Positions 1 through 10,280 are shown, numbered from the stretch's first letter. The stretch is 64,000 nucleotides of DNA from Heterohyrax brucei (GCA_028571685.1 CM053154.1:9952001-10016000); one strand, 5' to 3'. The notes: a model not told the origin generated them from the letters alone. Made by a program: numbers and translations.

Positions 1-187
1 AGGCTTCCATGAGCATGAATTACAACCCCCAAATCCAAAACAGAGTCTATGAGGAGGTTAAAAGTATCATTTATGAAACCCCAGATCCATTTCTAAGACA
101 GAGACACCAAGAACACTACACCTAGAAATGAAGAAATTAATTTTATCTGCAATAGCAGTTAGAGGAAAAACATGATACTAACTCTGT

Positions 188-346
188 TGGGGTAATGGCT
201 AAATGCAACAGCTGCTAACCAAAAGGTGGCTAGATCAAATCCACCAGGTGCTCCTAAGAAACTCTACGGGGCAATTCCACTCTGTCCTCTAGGGGCGCTA
301 TGAGTTGGAATCGACTCAGTAGCAACAGATTTGGGTGTTTTTTGTT
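188..346 (+). repeat. AfroSINE
   Basis: tRNA-like head (TGGCTAAATGCAACAGCTGC) and a tail with the CTATGAGTTGGAATCGACTC motif shared with RTE elements. Paired by duplication with 4,697. Confidence 0.85.
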
Positions 347-719
347 GGTCTATCTTAACATTTGTCCATTCGGTAGAGTCTAGAGCACTATGAAACAGGG
401 CACCTCTCTGTGGTGACCTGGCCACCCACCTCTTTGGATGAATCACATATTAATTGCTTTCAGTGATGTCTGTACACTGCTTAGAGCAATGATTCCCATT
501 TTTAAACCATATGAGGAAATTACGACATAATCTTGGCCACAGCAATTTCTCCATCTCTGCCTGACTTCCAGAAAATTTACCAAGGACAGGAGGGAGGGGG
601 AGAAGAGGATTCAACAAGACATTGTGCTGGTTCCAAGGATTGTTTGCACGATCACTGTTCCTAAGAACAATCCCTCCTACTGGGTAAGGTTTTCCAAGTA
701 TTTTCACACACACTGGTCT

Positions 720-890
720 CTCATGACCCTCTCAATAATCTGGTGAGGTCAGGAAAGCAGATGTTTGTACCTCTGTTTTGACGGATGCTCAAAGAAGTTG
801 AGTTACTTCCTGTGGCTACACAGCAAATTAGTGATGCAGTTGAGACTAGAAACCAGGGCTCTTGCCTCTTTCAGGGATCCTGTCGCCACA
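720..890 (-). repeat. MIR
   Basis: Inverted MIR core (gaggctcagagaagttga-like text, CACAGCAAATTAGTGATGC). The duplicate is at 5,208-5,378. Confidence 0.6.
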
Positions 891-1044
891 TCACCCCAAT
901 GAACTGCCTATGTACTAGGTTCAAATTGAACCCATAATAAAAAACGCCAAGTGGGCAAATGTCTCTTGTGAAATTCCCAGAGCATCATCCATTCCTTATG
1001 CCCCCGTGACCCCAGGGCTTTCTTCTTTACCCCAGCACACTTAC

Positions 1045-1192
1045 CGAACATCACCGAAGACAATGGTCACACGGTCATTGCTACGGACTTGAATGTCCCA
1101 GATACACCTGGCATTGTTTGGATAGTTTCCGGGATAGAATGGGCTAGAAAACTGCCCTGATGGTTGAAAAATGACGCCTCCACAAGTAAAAT
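1045..1192 (-). CDS. DMBT1: DMBT1 CUB3 domain, first exon
   Basis: A 148-nt exon, acceptor TCTGTAG, donor TTCG|GTAAGT, phase 1 to 2. Encodes [29 protein letters not shown]... with both first-disulfide cysteines kept and R-V-T-I-V-F-G-D-V at the end. It is the duplicate of the 5.53 kb exon. Its second-half exon should lie about 0.6 kb to the left of the window. Confidence 0.93.
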
Positions 1193-1482
1193 CTACAGTC
1201 AGAACAAAAGATAATCACCCATGATGCAAACTGCACATCCTCTAGGGGGAAATTTCTTTCAACAATTTCTAAGCCAGAAACACAGCAAAAATGAGAAGTG
1301 CCCAGGACTGTCTGTGGTTTCTTAAACAAGGATGGAGAGAGAATAGAAAGGCCACCCTTCTGGAGGGAGGCTGTCTCCTCATCATTCTCATTATTTTCCC
1401 CTAGTGCCATCATCACAGAGAGAAGGGAAAGAGTGCTTCCGGGGATCCTAGTCCCAGATACACAAAGGGGCCTGGAACTTAC

Positions 1483-1536
1483 TGGTTGGGGCGCTGCTGT
1501 CATAAGTTGTTGATGAAGGAGGTGTTGGGAAAGTAG
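1483..1536 (-). CDS. DMBT1: DMBT1 linker exon before CUB3
   Basis: A 54-nt phase 1-1 exon, acceptor TTGCCAACAG, donor ACCA|GTAAGT. Encodes T-F-P-T-P-P-S-S-T-T-Y-D-S-S-A-P-T; duplicate of the 5.97 kb exon with one codon fewer. Spliced to the next exon it creates an Asn-Phe-Thr glycosylation sequon across the junction. Confidence 0.78.
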
Positions 1537-1785
1537 CTGTTGGCAAAGAAACAGAAGAGTGATCAGCCCTAATGTAGACTACGGACGTCAGTTAATCACA
1601 AGACATTGATCGGGCTTCATCAGTGACTGTAACGAGGGCAGCTCAGGAATGCAGGACGTTGACAGCAGAAACTGGGTAGAGGGCAGGCCTCTGGGAGTTC
1701 TCTCTGCCTTCTGGACAACGTTCTGGTAAACTGCTCTGAAAAATAAAGTCTGTACGAATATTGTTGATTGTCTCACACCATTTCT

Positions 1786-1965
1786 GTAATTAAAAATCCG
1801 GTGCTATCAAGTCAATTCAGATTCATGCCGACCCCGCAGGACAGAGTCCACCTGCCCCACACAGTTTCCAGAACCGGCCTGTGTTTTGGAACCTATTGGT
1901 TCACATCCAAGCTCCCGACTGCCACTCCACCAGGGCTCCAACTACTGCGAGCTGTGTGACTAACT
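1786..1965 (-). repeat. AfroSINE
   Basis: Inverted copy with GTGCTATCAAGTCAATTCAG and CCACCAGGGCTCC ends; the duplicate is at 6,288. Confidence 0.85.
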
Positions 1966-2044
1966 GCACCCATGGAGAATCTTGAACTGGCAAATGTTGT
2001 GTTATGTCTGCTTTTCACAACAATATTTTTTAAAAGCCTAATAA

Positions 2045-2690
2045 AAAATAACGATGAGCATTTCATCATCCATTCAACACAGCTATTGAGTGCTCATTTC
2101 CTCTGCACCAGGCCGTGTGCCCACCTGGGTGTCTGGACAAGGGTTGGACCTAGGTCTTGCTCTCTGAGATCTCACAACCTGAAGGGGACATCAAAGAGGT
2201 AGTTACACGCAGTGTCATGAGGCTGGTGGGGAGGGCCCAGGAAGAAGGGGAGTCCAAGGCTTGGCTCCTGACCCAGACTGGCTGAGGAGAAGGGAGCAGG
2301 TAAGCAAGGAGGGCCTGGTAGAAAGGTAGAAAGGATGTTCGAGTCAGAGGAAACAGCATGTGCAAGGGGACTGAGGCACGAGAGTAGCCGGCATAGGTGT
2401 GGATAGAGCATGGAGGGGAAGGAGAGTTGGAACTCTGTTGGAGGCAAGGAGCTGACTTAACTGTAGAATGGAAGTCTTTACCCATAGGGCTCCGGGGAAT
2501 CACCTGAACGGGTCAGAATGACTTCTGCTTTGCATAATGCTGACTCTGGCTGCCAGTGGAGAAGGCTTGAGGGGAAGCTGGGAACTACAGCAGGAAGTGG
2601 GCAGTGGGGAGGGGGCAATGAGGAGGAGGAAGGAGGGTAAGGATCCAGGAGGGTGCTAGAAATACTCAGAGAGGTCCAGAAACAGGTTGG
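2045..2690 (-). repeat. L2 LINE fragment
   Basis: Inverted L2 3' region, marked by AGGAAACAGCATGTGCAAGG and a CTCTGGCTGCCAGTGGAGAA segment. The duplicate is at 6,525-7,170. Confidence 0.6.
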
Positions 2691-3048
2691 CCACAGACCA
2701 TGGAAGCCGTTCTCTGAGGAGGTCAGCCATGAAGCAGATCCCGGTCAGGCCTCCCTAACCAGGGCATGGTGTCCAGGGGGACAGGAGGGTCCTACAGAGG
2801 TGCTAGGCATCTCTTTAGGCCTTAGGCTGCTAGGCCTCTGGGGACCAGGCGAAATTTTCCTGAGATGCTGAGGAGGAGAGCAGCCAGAGAGGCCCAACCT
2901 TCCTCAGGAAGGGACAGGGCTGCAGGAGACAGAGCCTTTCATGGAGGGCACAATGACAAACTCTAAAAGGGTGAGCAGCCCTCCCCAGGGGCCCTGCTGA
3001 GAGCAGGCCGAGCCCCAGGCCCAGCACGCATGAAATCCCAGCACCTAC

Positions 3049-3077
3049 ATGGTGTGCTTCCACCCGTGGGTAGAAAG
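3049..3077 (-). pseudogene. Short linker exon copy, 29 nt, frame-breaking
   Basis: Duplicate of the 7.53 kb exon, 4,479 bases away. The acceptor (TCTTTGTAG) and a donor (CCAT|GTAGGT) are present, but one nucleotide is deleted, giving 29 nt. Including it would shift the frame and reach a stop inside the next CUB exon, so it must be skipped for the third CUB to be read. Confidence 0.6.
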
Positions 3078-3294
3078 CTACAAAGAGAGACAGGAAAAGT
3101 TCAGTTACAAGAGTGTGGTCAGAAGAACCGTATCCTGAGTCAGGGTAGGGGCCCACGCATACGACTGGCTCACAGCCGGACCCCACGTCTGAGTGCACCC
3201 CGGGGCCCGCTCAGTTACCGTTCTCAAGAGAACACCTTAGTGCCCCCTTGGGTTTTCCTATTGCTCGCCAGCCCCATCATTTATTGGGTGGCCT

Positions 3295-3530
3295 CAGCAT
3301 CACACTCCACCACCCGTCTGTCAGGTTGTCACACTGTGGTGGCTTGTGTCTTGTCATGTTCCTGGTGTTTCAAACACTGGTAGGGTCGCCCATGGTGCAC
3401 ATGTTTTAGGAAAGTTCTCAGACTAAGAAAGTCGGGAGACAGGCCTGCCAATCTGCTCCTAACAGTTAGGCAGTGAAAATCCTATGGACCACAACAGAAT
3501 AATGCCTGACTGCCTTTACCATTTTAACCA
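3295..3530 (+). repeat. Afrotherian interspersed repeat (AFRO type)
   Basis: Contains TCACACTGTGGTGGCTTGTG and GTCGCCCATGGTGCACATG, shared with 7,780 and 8,935 copies and familiar from elephant DNA. Confidence 0.6.
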
Positions 3531-3897
3531 CCAGGAAAAAGACACAGGGTCAGGGAAGCTTTCCTTCTGTCATAGCTGGGGTCTTTGAGGATCAGTGTGT
3601 ATATCAGCAAAATGTTTTCTTCTGTTACTGGAAACACCATCTCACACCTTTCATGTAGTCTCTGTTGACCACAGTAAGGATGATACACGACCCATCAGTC
3701 TGCTCTGGTTCTTGACCTATTTCTGGACAGCCAGATGCCAAGACCCCCTGCTCTTGGCCCCTTTGGGCACTGAGTCACTCTCAGTGGCCGTCCAGGGTCC
3801 TCTACTTTCTTACTTCCCACTGCCCAGCGTGGGGGCTGCAGCGTTTCTCGGTGATCTGCCTGGTGCTCCCCAAAGAGCTCCCCCACAGGACACTTAC

Positions 3898-4103
3898 TGG
3901 TGGAGTAGATAGGAGTTGAGTAGTACCGAGCTAGGAAGCCTCTATTTGTGACAGTTGCATCGCTGAGGAAGCGGACAGTCATAAAGTTCGAGGACGAGGT
4001 GTAGGAGCCGCTCATGCCATTGCAAACCCGAGCGAGGAGAGGGGAGCTCAGATGGGGGCCGTCGAAGACTTGGATGTAATCATAGTTGCAGCCGTTCTCC
4101 AGC
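3898..4103 (-). CDS. DMBT1: DMBT1 CUB2 domain, second exon
   Basis: A 206-nt exon, acceptor CCCCACAG, donor ACCA|GTAAGT, phase 2 to 1. Encodes [24 protein letters not shown] (second disulfide), [22 protein letters not shown]. It is very close to the human CUB2 (G-C-N-Y-D-Y-I-E-V-F-D-G-P, R-G-F-R-A-E-Y-Y-S). Confidence 0.95.
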
Positions 4104-4244
4104 CTGTGGGGAAGAGGGTAGAGGGAGGATTCAGGGTCACCCCGGGCTGGAGGCTGAGGGTCAGGCCTCAGGGAGGGGTCACGCCTCTGCTGGCAACTGA
4201 GGTGAGTTAATAAATGAAGATAACAAAACCCCCAAAAGCAAAGT

Positions 4245-4430
4245 GGTTGCTGCAGAGTCAGTTAGGAGTTGGGGGACCCCATGTGCATTAGAATGGGACT
4301 GTGCTCCATGGGGTTTCAGTGGCTGACTTTCCAGAAGATGATCACCAGGCCTTTCTCCCCAGCGGCCTCTGCACAGACTAGAATCTCCAATCTTTTGGTT
4401 AGACATGTAGCATGCTGACCATCTGCACCA
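4245..4430 (-). repeat. AfroSINE, second subfamily
   Basis: Inverted copy of the type at 62,664: GATCACCAGGCCTTTCTCCC and CTCCAATCTTTTGGTTAG mark it. Confidence 0.7.
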
Positions 4431-4696
4431 ACCACAGGGGTCAAAATGGGGGCATGTGTCGTTGTGAAGATGCTGAGGAAGGAGCTAGCCGCAGCCAGTC
4501 TTCCCCACGGGTTTCCATGAGTGTGAATTACAACCCCCAAATCCAAAATGGGGCTGAATGAGGAGGGTAAAGTACTGGCATATCATCTGCAAAACCCCGA
4601 ATGAATTTCTAAGGCTGAGACATCCGTGAACACTGCAACTAGGAATCAAGAAACTATTTTATCCACAATAGCAGTGAGAGGAAAAATGGGATGCTA

Positions 4697-4860
4697 ATCC
4701 CGGTGGTGTAGTACTTAAGTGCTACAGCTGCTATCCAAAAGGTGGCCAGTTCAAATCCACCAGGGGCTCCTAGGAAACTCTTTGGGGCAGTTCTTCTTTG
4801 TCCTATACAGCTGCTATGAGTTGAAATCGACTCAGTGGCAACAGATTTGGGTGCCTGGTG
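4697..4860 (+). repeat. AfroSINE
   Basis: CCCGGTGGTGTAGTACTTAA head and CTATGAGTTGAAATCGACTC tail. Confidence 0.88.
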
Positions 4861-5207
4861 TATGTTTTAACTCTTGTCCATTCCGTAGAGTCCAGAACAC
4901 TAGGAAACGCAGTGCCTCGCTGTGGTGACCTGTCCACCCCCTTCTTTGGATAAATCACATATTCCTGTGCTTTTACTGATGTCTCTCCACTGCTTAGAGA
5001 AATAATTTCCATTTTTATACCATATAAGGAACTGATAAGATGTACTTGGCCACAGCAATTTCTCCCTCTCCGCCTGACTTCCGGGAACTCGACCGAGAAC
5101 AGGAGGGAGGGGGCAGAAAGGGATCAAACAGGACACTGCACTCTGTTCCTGAGAACAATCCCTCCTCTTGGGGAAGGTTTTCCAAGTATTTTCACACATA
5201 CTACTCT

Positions 5208-5378
5208 CTCATAAGCCTCTCAACAACCTTATAAGGTCAGGAAAGCAGGTATTTATTTCTCTCTTTAACAAAGGCTCAGAGAAGTTGAGTGATATTCTGT
5301 GGCCACATAGCCAATTAGTGATGCAATTGAGCCCAGAAAGCAGGGTTCCGGCCTCTGGAACAGGGATCCTGTCTCAAC
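5208..5378 (-). repeat. MIR
   Basis: AAGGCTCAGAGAAGTTGAGT is the inverted MIR core. Confidence 0.65.
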
Positions 5379-5532
5379 CCCACCCTGATAAACTGCCTCT
5401 GTACTTGGTTGAACCCATAATAAAAAATGCCAAGTTGGCAAACATCTCTTGTAAAGTTCCCAAAGCATCATTCATTCCTTTCTCAAAGGCCCTGTGACCC
5501 CAGGACGTTCTGCTTCGCCCCAGCACACTTAC

Positions 5533-5680
5533 TGGACGTCACTGAAGACGATGGTCACACGGTAGTTGCTACGGACTTGAATGTGCCAGATATACCTGGC
5601 ATTGTTTGGATAGTTTCCAGGATACAATGGGCTGGAAAGCTGCCCTGATGGTTCAGAAAGGAAGATCTCTTGGGAATAAC
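5533..5680 (-). CDS. DMBT1: DMBT1 CUB2 domain, first exon (cysteine-less)
   Basis: A 148-nt exon, acceptor GACCACAG, donor TCCA|GTAAGT, phase 1 to 2. Clear CUB half: [27 protein letters not shown]. Both cysteines of the first CUB disulfide are gone: the C-G-G motif is Q-E-I and A-R-C-I-W is A-R-Y-I-W. The frame is open and the second-half exon at 3,898 keeps its own pair. Loss of the first disulfide is known in some functional CUB domains (C1r/C1s CUB1), so this need not be dead. Confidence 0.88.
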
Positions 5681-5969
5681 CTGTGGTCAGAACAAAAGAC
5701 AATCACCCATGATGCAAACTGCACATCCTCTGGGCAGGAATTTCTTTCAACAATTTCTAAGCCAGATTCAGATCAAGAATGGGCAGTGCCCAGGACTGTC
5801 TGTGACCCTTAGACGAGGATGGGGAGAGAACAGGGAGGCCACCATTCTGGGGGGAAGCTGTCTCCTCCTCATTCTCATGATCTCTCCCCAGTGCCAGCAC
5901 CGTGGAGGGAAGGGGAAGGGTGCGCCCGGGGATCTTGGCTGCACATTCATAACGGTGCTTGAAACTCAC

Positions 5970-6026
5970 TGGTTGGGGTTCTGTTGTCATAAGTTGTTGA
6001 TGGAGGAGCTGGTGATGAGAAAGGAG
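5970..6026 (-). CDS. DMBT1: DMBT1 linker exon before CUB2
   Basis: A 57-nt phase 1-1 exon, acceptor TTGTCAACAG, donor ACCA|GTGAGT. Encodes P-F-S-S-P-A-P-P-S-T-T-Y-D-N-R-T-P-T, a Pro/Ser/Thr linker resembling the human P-A-P-F-L-N-I-T-R-P-N-T linker; N-R-T is a glycosylation sequon. Confidence 0.78.
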
Positions 6027-6287
6027 CTGTTGACAAAGAAAGAGAAGAGTGATCAGCCCTAACGCGGACCGTGGACGTCAGTTAATCATCAGACTTCCAC
6101 TCGGCTTCATCAGTGACTGTAATGAGTACAGCTCAGGAATGCAGGATGGTGACAGGGGAAAGTGTCCGGGTGGACAGCAGGCCTATAGGAGTCCTCTGTG
6201 CCTTCTGGACAACGTTCCGGTCAACTGCTCTGAAAAATAAAGTCTGTACGAATATTGTTGATGGTCTCACACCATTTCTGTAACTAA

Positions 6288-6466
6288 AAATCCACTGCTA
6301 TCAAGTCAATTCAGACTCGTGCTGACCCTGCAGGACAGAGTCCACCTGCCCCACAGAGTTTCCAAAACTGGCCTGTGGATTGGAAACTTTTGGTTCGCAT
6401 CCGAGCCCCCAACTGCCGTACCACCAGGGCTCGAACTCGTGTGAGCAGTGTAACTAATTGCAGCCA
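6288..6466 (-). repeat. AfroSINE
   Basis: Inverted copy, duplicate partner of 1,786. Confidence 0.85.
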
Positions 6467-6524
6467 TGGAGAATCTTGAACTGGAGAATGTTGTGTTATG
6501 TCTGTTTTTCACAAAAATACTTTT

Positions 6525-7170
6525 TAAAAGGCTGTTAAAAAATAATCACGGGTATTTCATCATCCATTCAACACAACTATTGAGCGATTGCTTTCTCTGC
6601 GCCAGGCCATGTACCCAGCCAGTCATATGGACAGGGGTTGGACCCAGGCCTTGTCCTCTGAGATCTCACAACCTGAAGGGGACACCAAAGAGCTGGTCAC
6701 ATGTAGCATCATGAGGCTGGTGTAGAGAGCCCAGGAAGAAGGTAGTCTCTGGCTTGGCTCCTGACTCAGACTGGGTGGGGAGAAGGGTGCAGGTAAGCAA
6801 GGATGGCCTGGTAGAAAGGTAGAAAGGATGTTCGAGCCAGAGGAAACAGCAATTGCAAGGGAACTGAGGCACGAGAGTAGCTGGCAGAGGTGAGGACGGA
6901 GCAGGGAGGGGATGGAGCTCTGTTTGAGGCAAGGAGTTGATTTGACTGTAGAATGGGGGTCTTTACTTGGAGGACCCCGGGGTATCACCTGAAAGAGGTC
7001 AGGATGACTTTCCCTTTGCATAAAAGTATCTTTGGTTGCAAGTGGAGAAGGCTTGAGGGGAAGCTGGGAGCTACAGCAGGAAGCGGGAAGTGAGGAGGCG
7101 GAGGGGATGAGGAAGGAGAGGAAAGAGCCGGGAGGGTGCCCAAAATACTCAAGGAAGATCCGGGAACAGC
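6525..7170 (-). repeat. L2 LINE fragment
   Basis: Duplicate partner of 2,045-2,690. Confidence 0.6.
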
Positions 7171-7527
7171 TCAGTAACAGGTCACGGAAACCATTCTCTC
7201 AGGACCTCAGCCGTGAAGCAGGTCCCAGTCAGGCTTCCCTAACAGAGCATGGTGTCCAGGTGGACAGGAGGGTCCTACAGAGGTGGCAGGCCTCTCCTCA
7301 GGCCTTAGGCTGCCAAGCCTCTGGAGAGCGGCAAAGTTTTCTGAGATGCTCAGAATAAGAGCAGCCAGAGAGGCCCAACCTTCCTCAGGTAGGGACAGGG
7401 CTGCAGGGAACACAGCCTCTCATGGGGGTGCAATGGCAAACTCTTCACAGGGTGACCACCCAGCCCAGGGGCCCTGTGTGAGCAAGTGGAGCTGCAGCCC
7501 AGTGTCAGATAAAATAGCAACACTTAC

Positions 7528-7557
7528 AGAATGTGCTTCCATTAATGGTGTAGGAAC
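7528..7557 (-). CDS. DMBT1: DMBT1 short exon after the terminal SRCR
   Basis: A 30-nt phase 1-1 exon, acceptor TCTCTTTGAG and donor TTCT|GTAAGT, encoding S-Y-T-I-N-G-S-T-F. It contains an N-G-S sequon. Its position and phase match the small exon between SRCR and CUB2 in human DMBT1. The duplicate at 3.05 kb is frame-broken. Confidence 0.6.
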
Positions 7558-7779
7558 CTCAAAGAGAGGAGAAAACTGTCAGTCAGGAGAGCGTGGCCAG
7601 GAGAAAGGTGCCGTGAATAAGAGCAGGGCCCACCCATAGGACTGACGCACAGCTACATCCCACGCCTGAGTGCACCTCGAGGCCTGTTCAGTTACTATTC
7701 TCGAGAGAGCATCGTAGCGCCTATGTGTGTTTTCCTGTTGCTCACCACCCCCGTCATTATTTAGGCAACATCAACTTCA

Positions 7780-8020
7780 CCCTCCACCACCCATCTGTCA
7801 GTTTGTCACACTGTAGTGGCTTGTGTCTTCCCATGTTACTGGTATTTCACGTAGTAGTAGGGTCGCAATGGTGGACAGGTTTTAGGAACGTTTTCAGATG
7901 AAGACAGTTGGGAGAAAGGCCTGGCAATCTGTTACAAACAACTACCCAATGAAAACCCTACGCCCCACAACAGGATAGTGCCTAACTGGATTCGGCCATG
8001 CTGAAAATGAAGATGGCACA
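7780..8020 (+). repeat. Afrotherian interspersed repeat (AFRO type)
   Basis: Partner of 3,295; contains TCACACTGTAGTGGCTTGTG. Confidence 0.6.
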
Positions 8021-8518
8021 GGGTCAGGTAGGATTTCCTTCTGTCGTAGCTGGGGTTATCAGGGGTCAGTGTTGAGTTGGTGGCAGCTGACAACAATGGT
8101 GCACTTGCCACTGTTTATTCAATACTCCCCACTGGCCTGGAATTGCCCCAGTGCATTGCCTACTTAATCCTTCCAGTTGCCCCCGGCAACAATGACTGCC
8201 ATCTCTAATCAATAAAGGAGGACGCTGGTGTTTGGAGAGACAGATTAGAGCATGATAAAAGGTCATCAAGGGAGACAGGGGAGTAAGGACACCCACTGGG
8301 TGCAGGTGTGTGTCCAGCAAGATGGCCTGGGGCCCAGAAACTGACCAAAGATAAAGTCGCCCCAGCATAGTCTTCTAGAGCAAACAGACTGAAGGGGACA
8401 AGTTGACAAACTCCTGCCCACCAGGAATCAAGCCACAGAAACCCCCAACCACCAGTCTTCAGCTTTCATCTTACAGCAAATGGCCAATAAAATGTGTCTC
8501 CCGTGAGTCATGTGATAC

Positions 8519-8836
8519 CTGAGCAGATGACAGAAGCATCTTCATCGTGGCCACAGTTATGGCTGAACCAGCCCCGGTGCCGGCACTGCCAGAGTGCAGA
8601 TTCCGTCCCACAGCATTGCACGTCATCTAGGGTGACGGGGCCCATGCCAGCGCCAAAATTGGCATTTTCTAGGGCTGACACTGCATGCCCACATTCTGGC
8701 TGTCTGCAGACCACCTGGGCATCCTAATAATCCCAGGAATCATCACAAACTGTCCCCCACTATCCATTGTGGTAGATTTCCACACACCCAGCACATCTAT
8801 TATAGGGGTTTGAATTGACCAGTCTCAGTCCTGCAT
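8519..8836 (-). pseudogene. DMBT1: Terminal SRCR exon with two in-frame TAG codons
   Basis: A 318-nt exon with intact splice sites (acceptor ATTTTAG, donor CTCAG|GTATCA) and phase 1-1. It aligns along its length with the human SRCR between the two CUBs ([33 protein letters not shown]). Two codons are stops: TAG at 8,760-8,762 (after Y-H-N-G, before W-G-T-V-C) and TAG at 8,724-8,726 (W-D-Y-stop-D-A-Q). L-G-C-G is also changed to P-E-C-G. Inclusion would truncate the protein before the C-terminal CUBs; because the exon is symmetrical, skipping restores the frame. Confidence 0.85.
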
Positions 8837-8934
8837 CTAAAATACAGATGCCATAAAAGGCGATAAGCATGTCCTCCAGTGGCTCTGAGAGCCAAGTCAT
8901 CTGTGGGCCTGATCCCGTTCCCCACACCACCACA

Positions 8935-9205
8935 AGAAATCACGTCAGCATCTACTGTCCCTTTGCTTTACTACGTGTCACTACAATGCTGGAAATCATG
9001 CCACCAGAGTCACCCATGGTGGAGAGGTTTCAAGAGAATTTCTGGACTAAGATTAGGAAGAAAGATGTGATGACTTACTTCTGAACACTGGCCAATGAAC
9101 ACCCTAAGGATCGCAATAGAATATCGTCTGATGAGATGGTGGGGGATCAGGCAACATTTTGTTCTGTCATATGTCGGGTCTCTGGGAGTCAGAAGTGACT
9201 CACTG
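8935..9205 (+). repeat. Afrotherian interspersed repeat (AFRO type)
   Basis: CACCCATGGTGGAGAGGTTT and GGCCAATGAACACCCTAAGG mark the same family in the intron between CUB1 and the terminal SRCR. Confidence 0.6.
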
Positions 9206-9524
9206 ACAACTAACAAATATCAGAGCAGAGACACCCAGTCTCCTCATGATAAAGCTGGAGGGCGCTCCAGACATCGCTGAGCTCAGCTGCCTTCACCCTC
9301 CAGACAGGAGGTGCTGACTCAATGAGGAGAGTTAACGTATATGATGTCCCTCAGGGAGTTGGAGGCAACCCCAAAGCTAGGATGTACCCCCTCTTCTTCA
9401 GATCGCATTGCCTTGGCTGAAGTCTTCTCCCCACCGATGCTCACCACTGTCAGCTATCATACAAAGAGAATGGCCAAAGGCATCTGTGAAGCCCTTCTTT
9501 GAGTTCACATGGGGACCGACACAC

Positions 9525-9695
9525 AGACAGAAGAAAACCAAACCAAACCTGCTGACGTCCAGCCAGTTTCGACTCATAGCCACCCTGTAAGACAGAGTAG
9601 AACTGCCCCATTGGGTTTCCGCCAAGGGCCTGGTGGATTCGAACCACCAACTTTCTGGTTAACAGTTGAGCTGTTAACCACCACCGGGGCTCCTC
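9525..9695 (-). repeat. AfroSINE
   Basis: Well-preserved inverted copy: GACTCATAGCCACCCTGTAA, GTGGATTCGAACCACCAA. Confidence 0.92.
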
Positions 9696-9753
9696 AAAGG
9701 AAGAGCTGTTTAAATCTAGGAAGCATCAGGGGTGGGGACTGATTTGCACTTAC

Positions 9754-9956
9754 CTCTTGGAAAGGAGTTATACCAAGCAGAAAAGCCTTTGTTTTGGACA
9801 CTGCCATCACTTCGAAATCGGACTGTCATTTGGTTGGACGAAGATGTGAATATTTCCCTGGTGCTATTACAAATCTTTCCCAGCAAATTACTTCTATTCA
9901 GTGGTCCATCAAAGATTTCAATATAATCATAAATACAATTACTGTGCAGCTCCAAC
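9754..9956 (-). CDS. DMBT1: DMBT1 CUB1 domain, second exon
   Basis: A 203-nt exon, acceptor TATCCAG, donor AGAG|GTAAGT, phase 2 to 1. Encodes [18 protein letters not shown], then L-L-G-K-I-C-N (second disulfide pair), M-T-V-R-F-R-S-D and G-F-S-A-W-Y. The acidic D-Y-I-E / F-D-G pattern is that of calcium-binding CUB domains. The end W-Y-N-S-F-P is also found in the human CUB1. Confidence 0.95.
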
Positions 9957-10129
9957 CTGGATAGAAAAATGAGGAATATTAAACTGTCATGCCAATACTT
10001 AAATTCCTATTGCTCTGATGTTTCGTGGTTAGATTGGAGCTTATGAGTGACACAGTTGACTCTGAGTTTTTCCTTTGGCTCTTCCTTTCAGTCTAGTCAA
10101 AAGGCTTCCCAATATTGCCTGATATGTCA

Positions 10130-10280
10130 CAAAAAACCAAAAAAGATAAACCTGTTACCATCAAGTCGATTCTGACTCTCAACAACCCTATTGGACAGAG
10201 TAGAACTGCCTGGCAGCTTCAAACTGCTGAGATTTGGTTAGTGGATATGGAACTTAACTACTATACCACCAGGGTTTCCA
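10130..10280 (-). repeat. AfroSINE
   Basis: Inverted copy: CCATCAAGTCGATTCTGACT, CACCAGGGTTTCC. Confidence 0.88.

Larger units (their letters stand above)
1..3595. repeat. Tandem duplicate unit, copy 1 (partial; C-terminal CUB unit)
   Basis: Homologous throughout to 4,490-8,075 at an offset of about 4,480-4,490 bases. It includes the same SINE, MIR and L2 copies in the same places (for example SINEs at 188 and 4,697; L2 at 2,045 and 6,525). The left end of this unit is outside the window. Confidence 0.88.
3596..8075. repeat. Tandem duplicate unit, copy 2 (C-terminal CUB unit)
   Basis: The complete unit of about 4.48 kb, holding the CUB2 second exon, CUB2 first exon, a Pro/Ser/Thr linker exon and the short 30-nt exon. 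Shared old repeats diverge by small substitutions and indels, so the duplication is not very recent. Confidence 0.85.

Noticed and set aside
8494-8727. Plus-strand open frame over the terminal SRCR
   Set aside because: It is the antisense shadow of the SRCR exon; SRCR exons are often open on both strands because of their codon composition.
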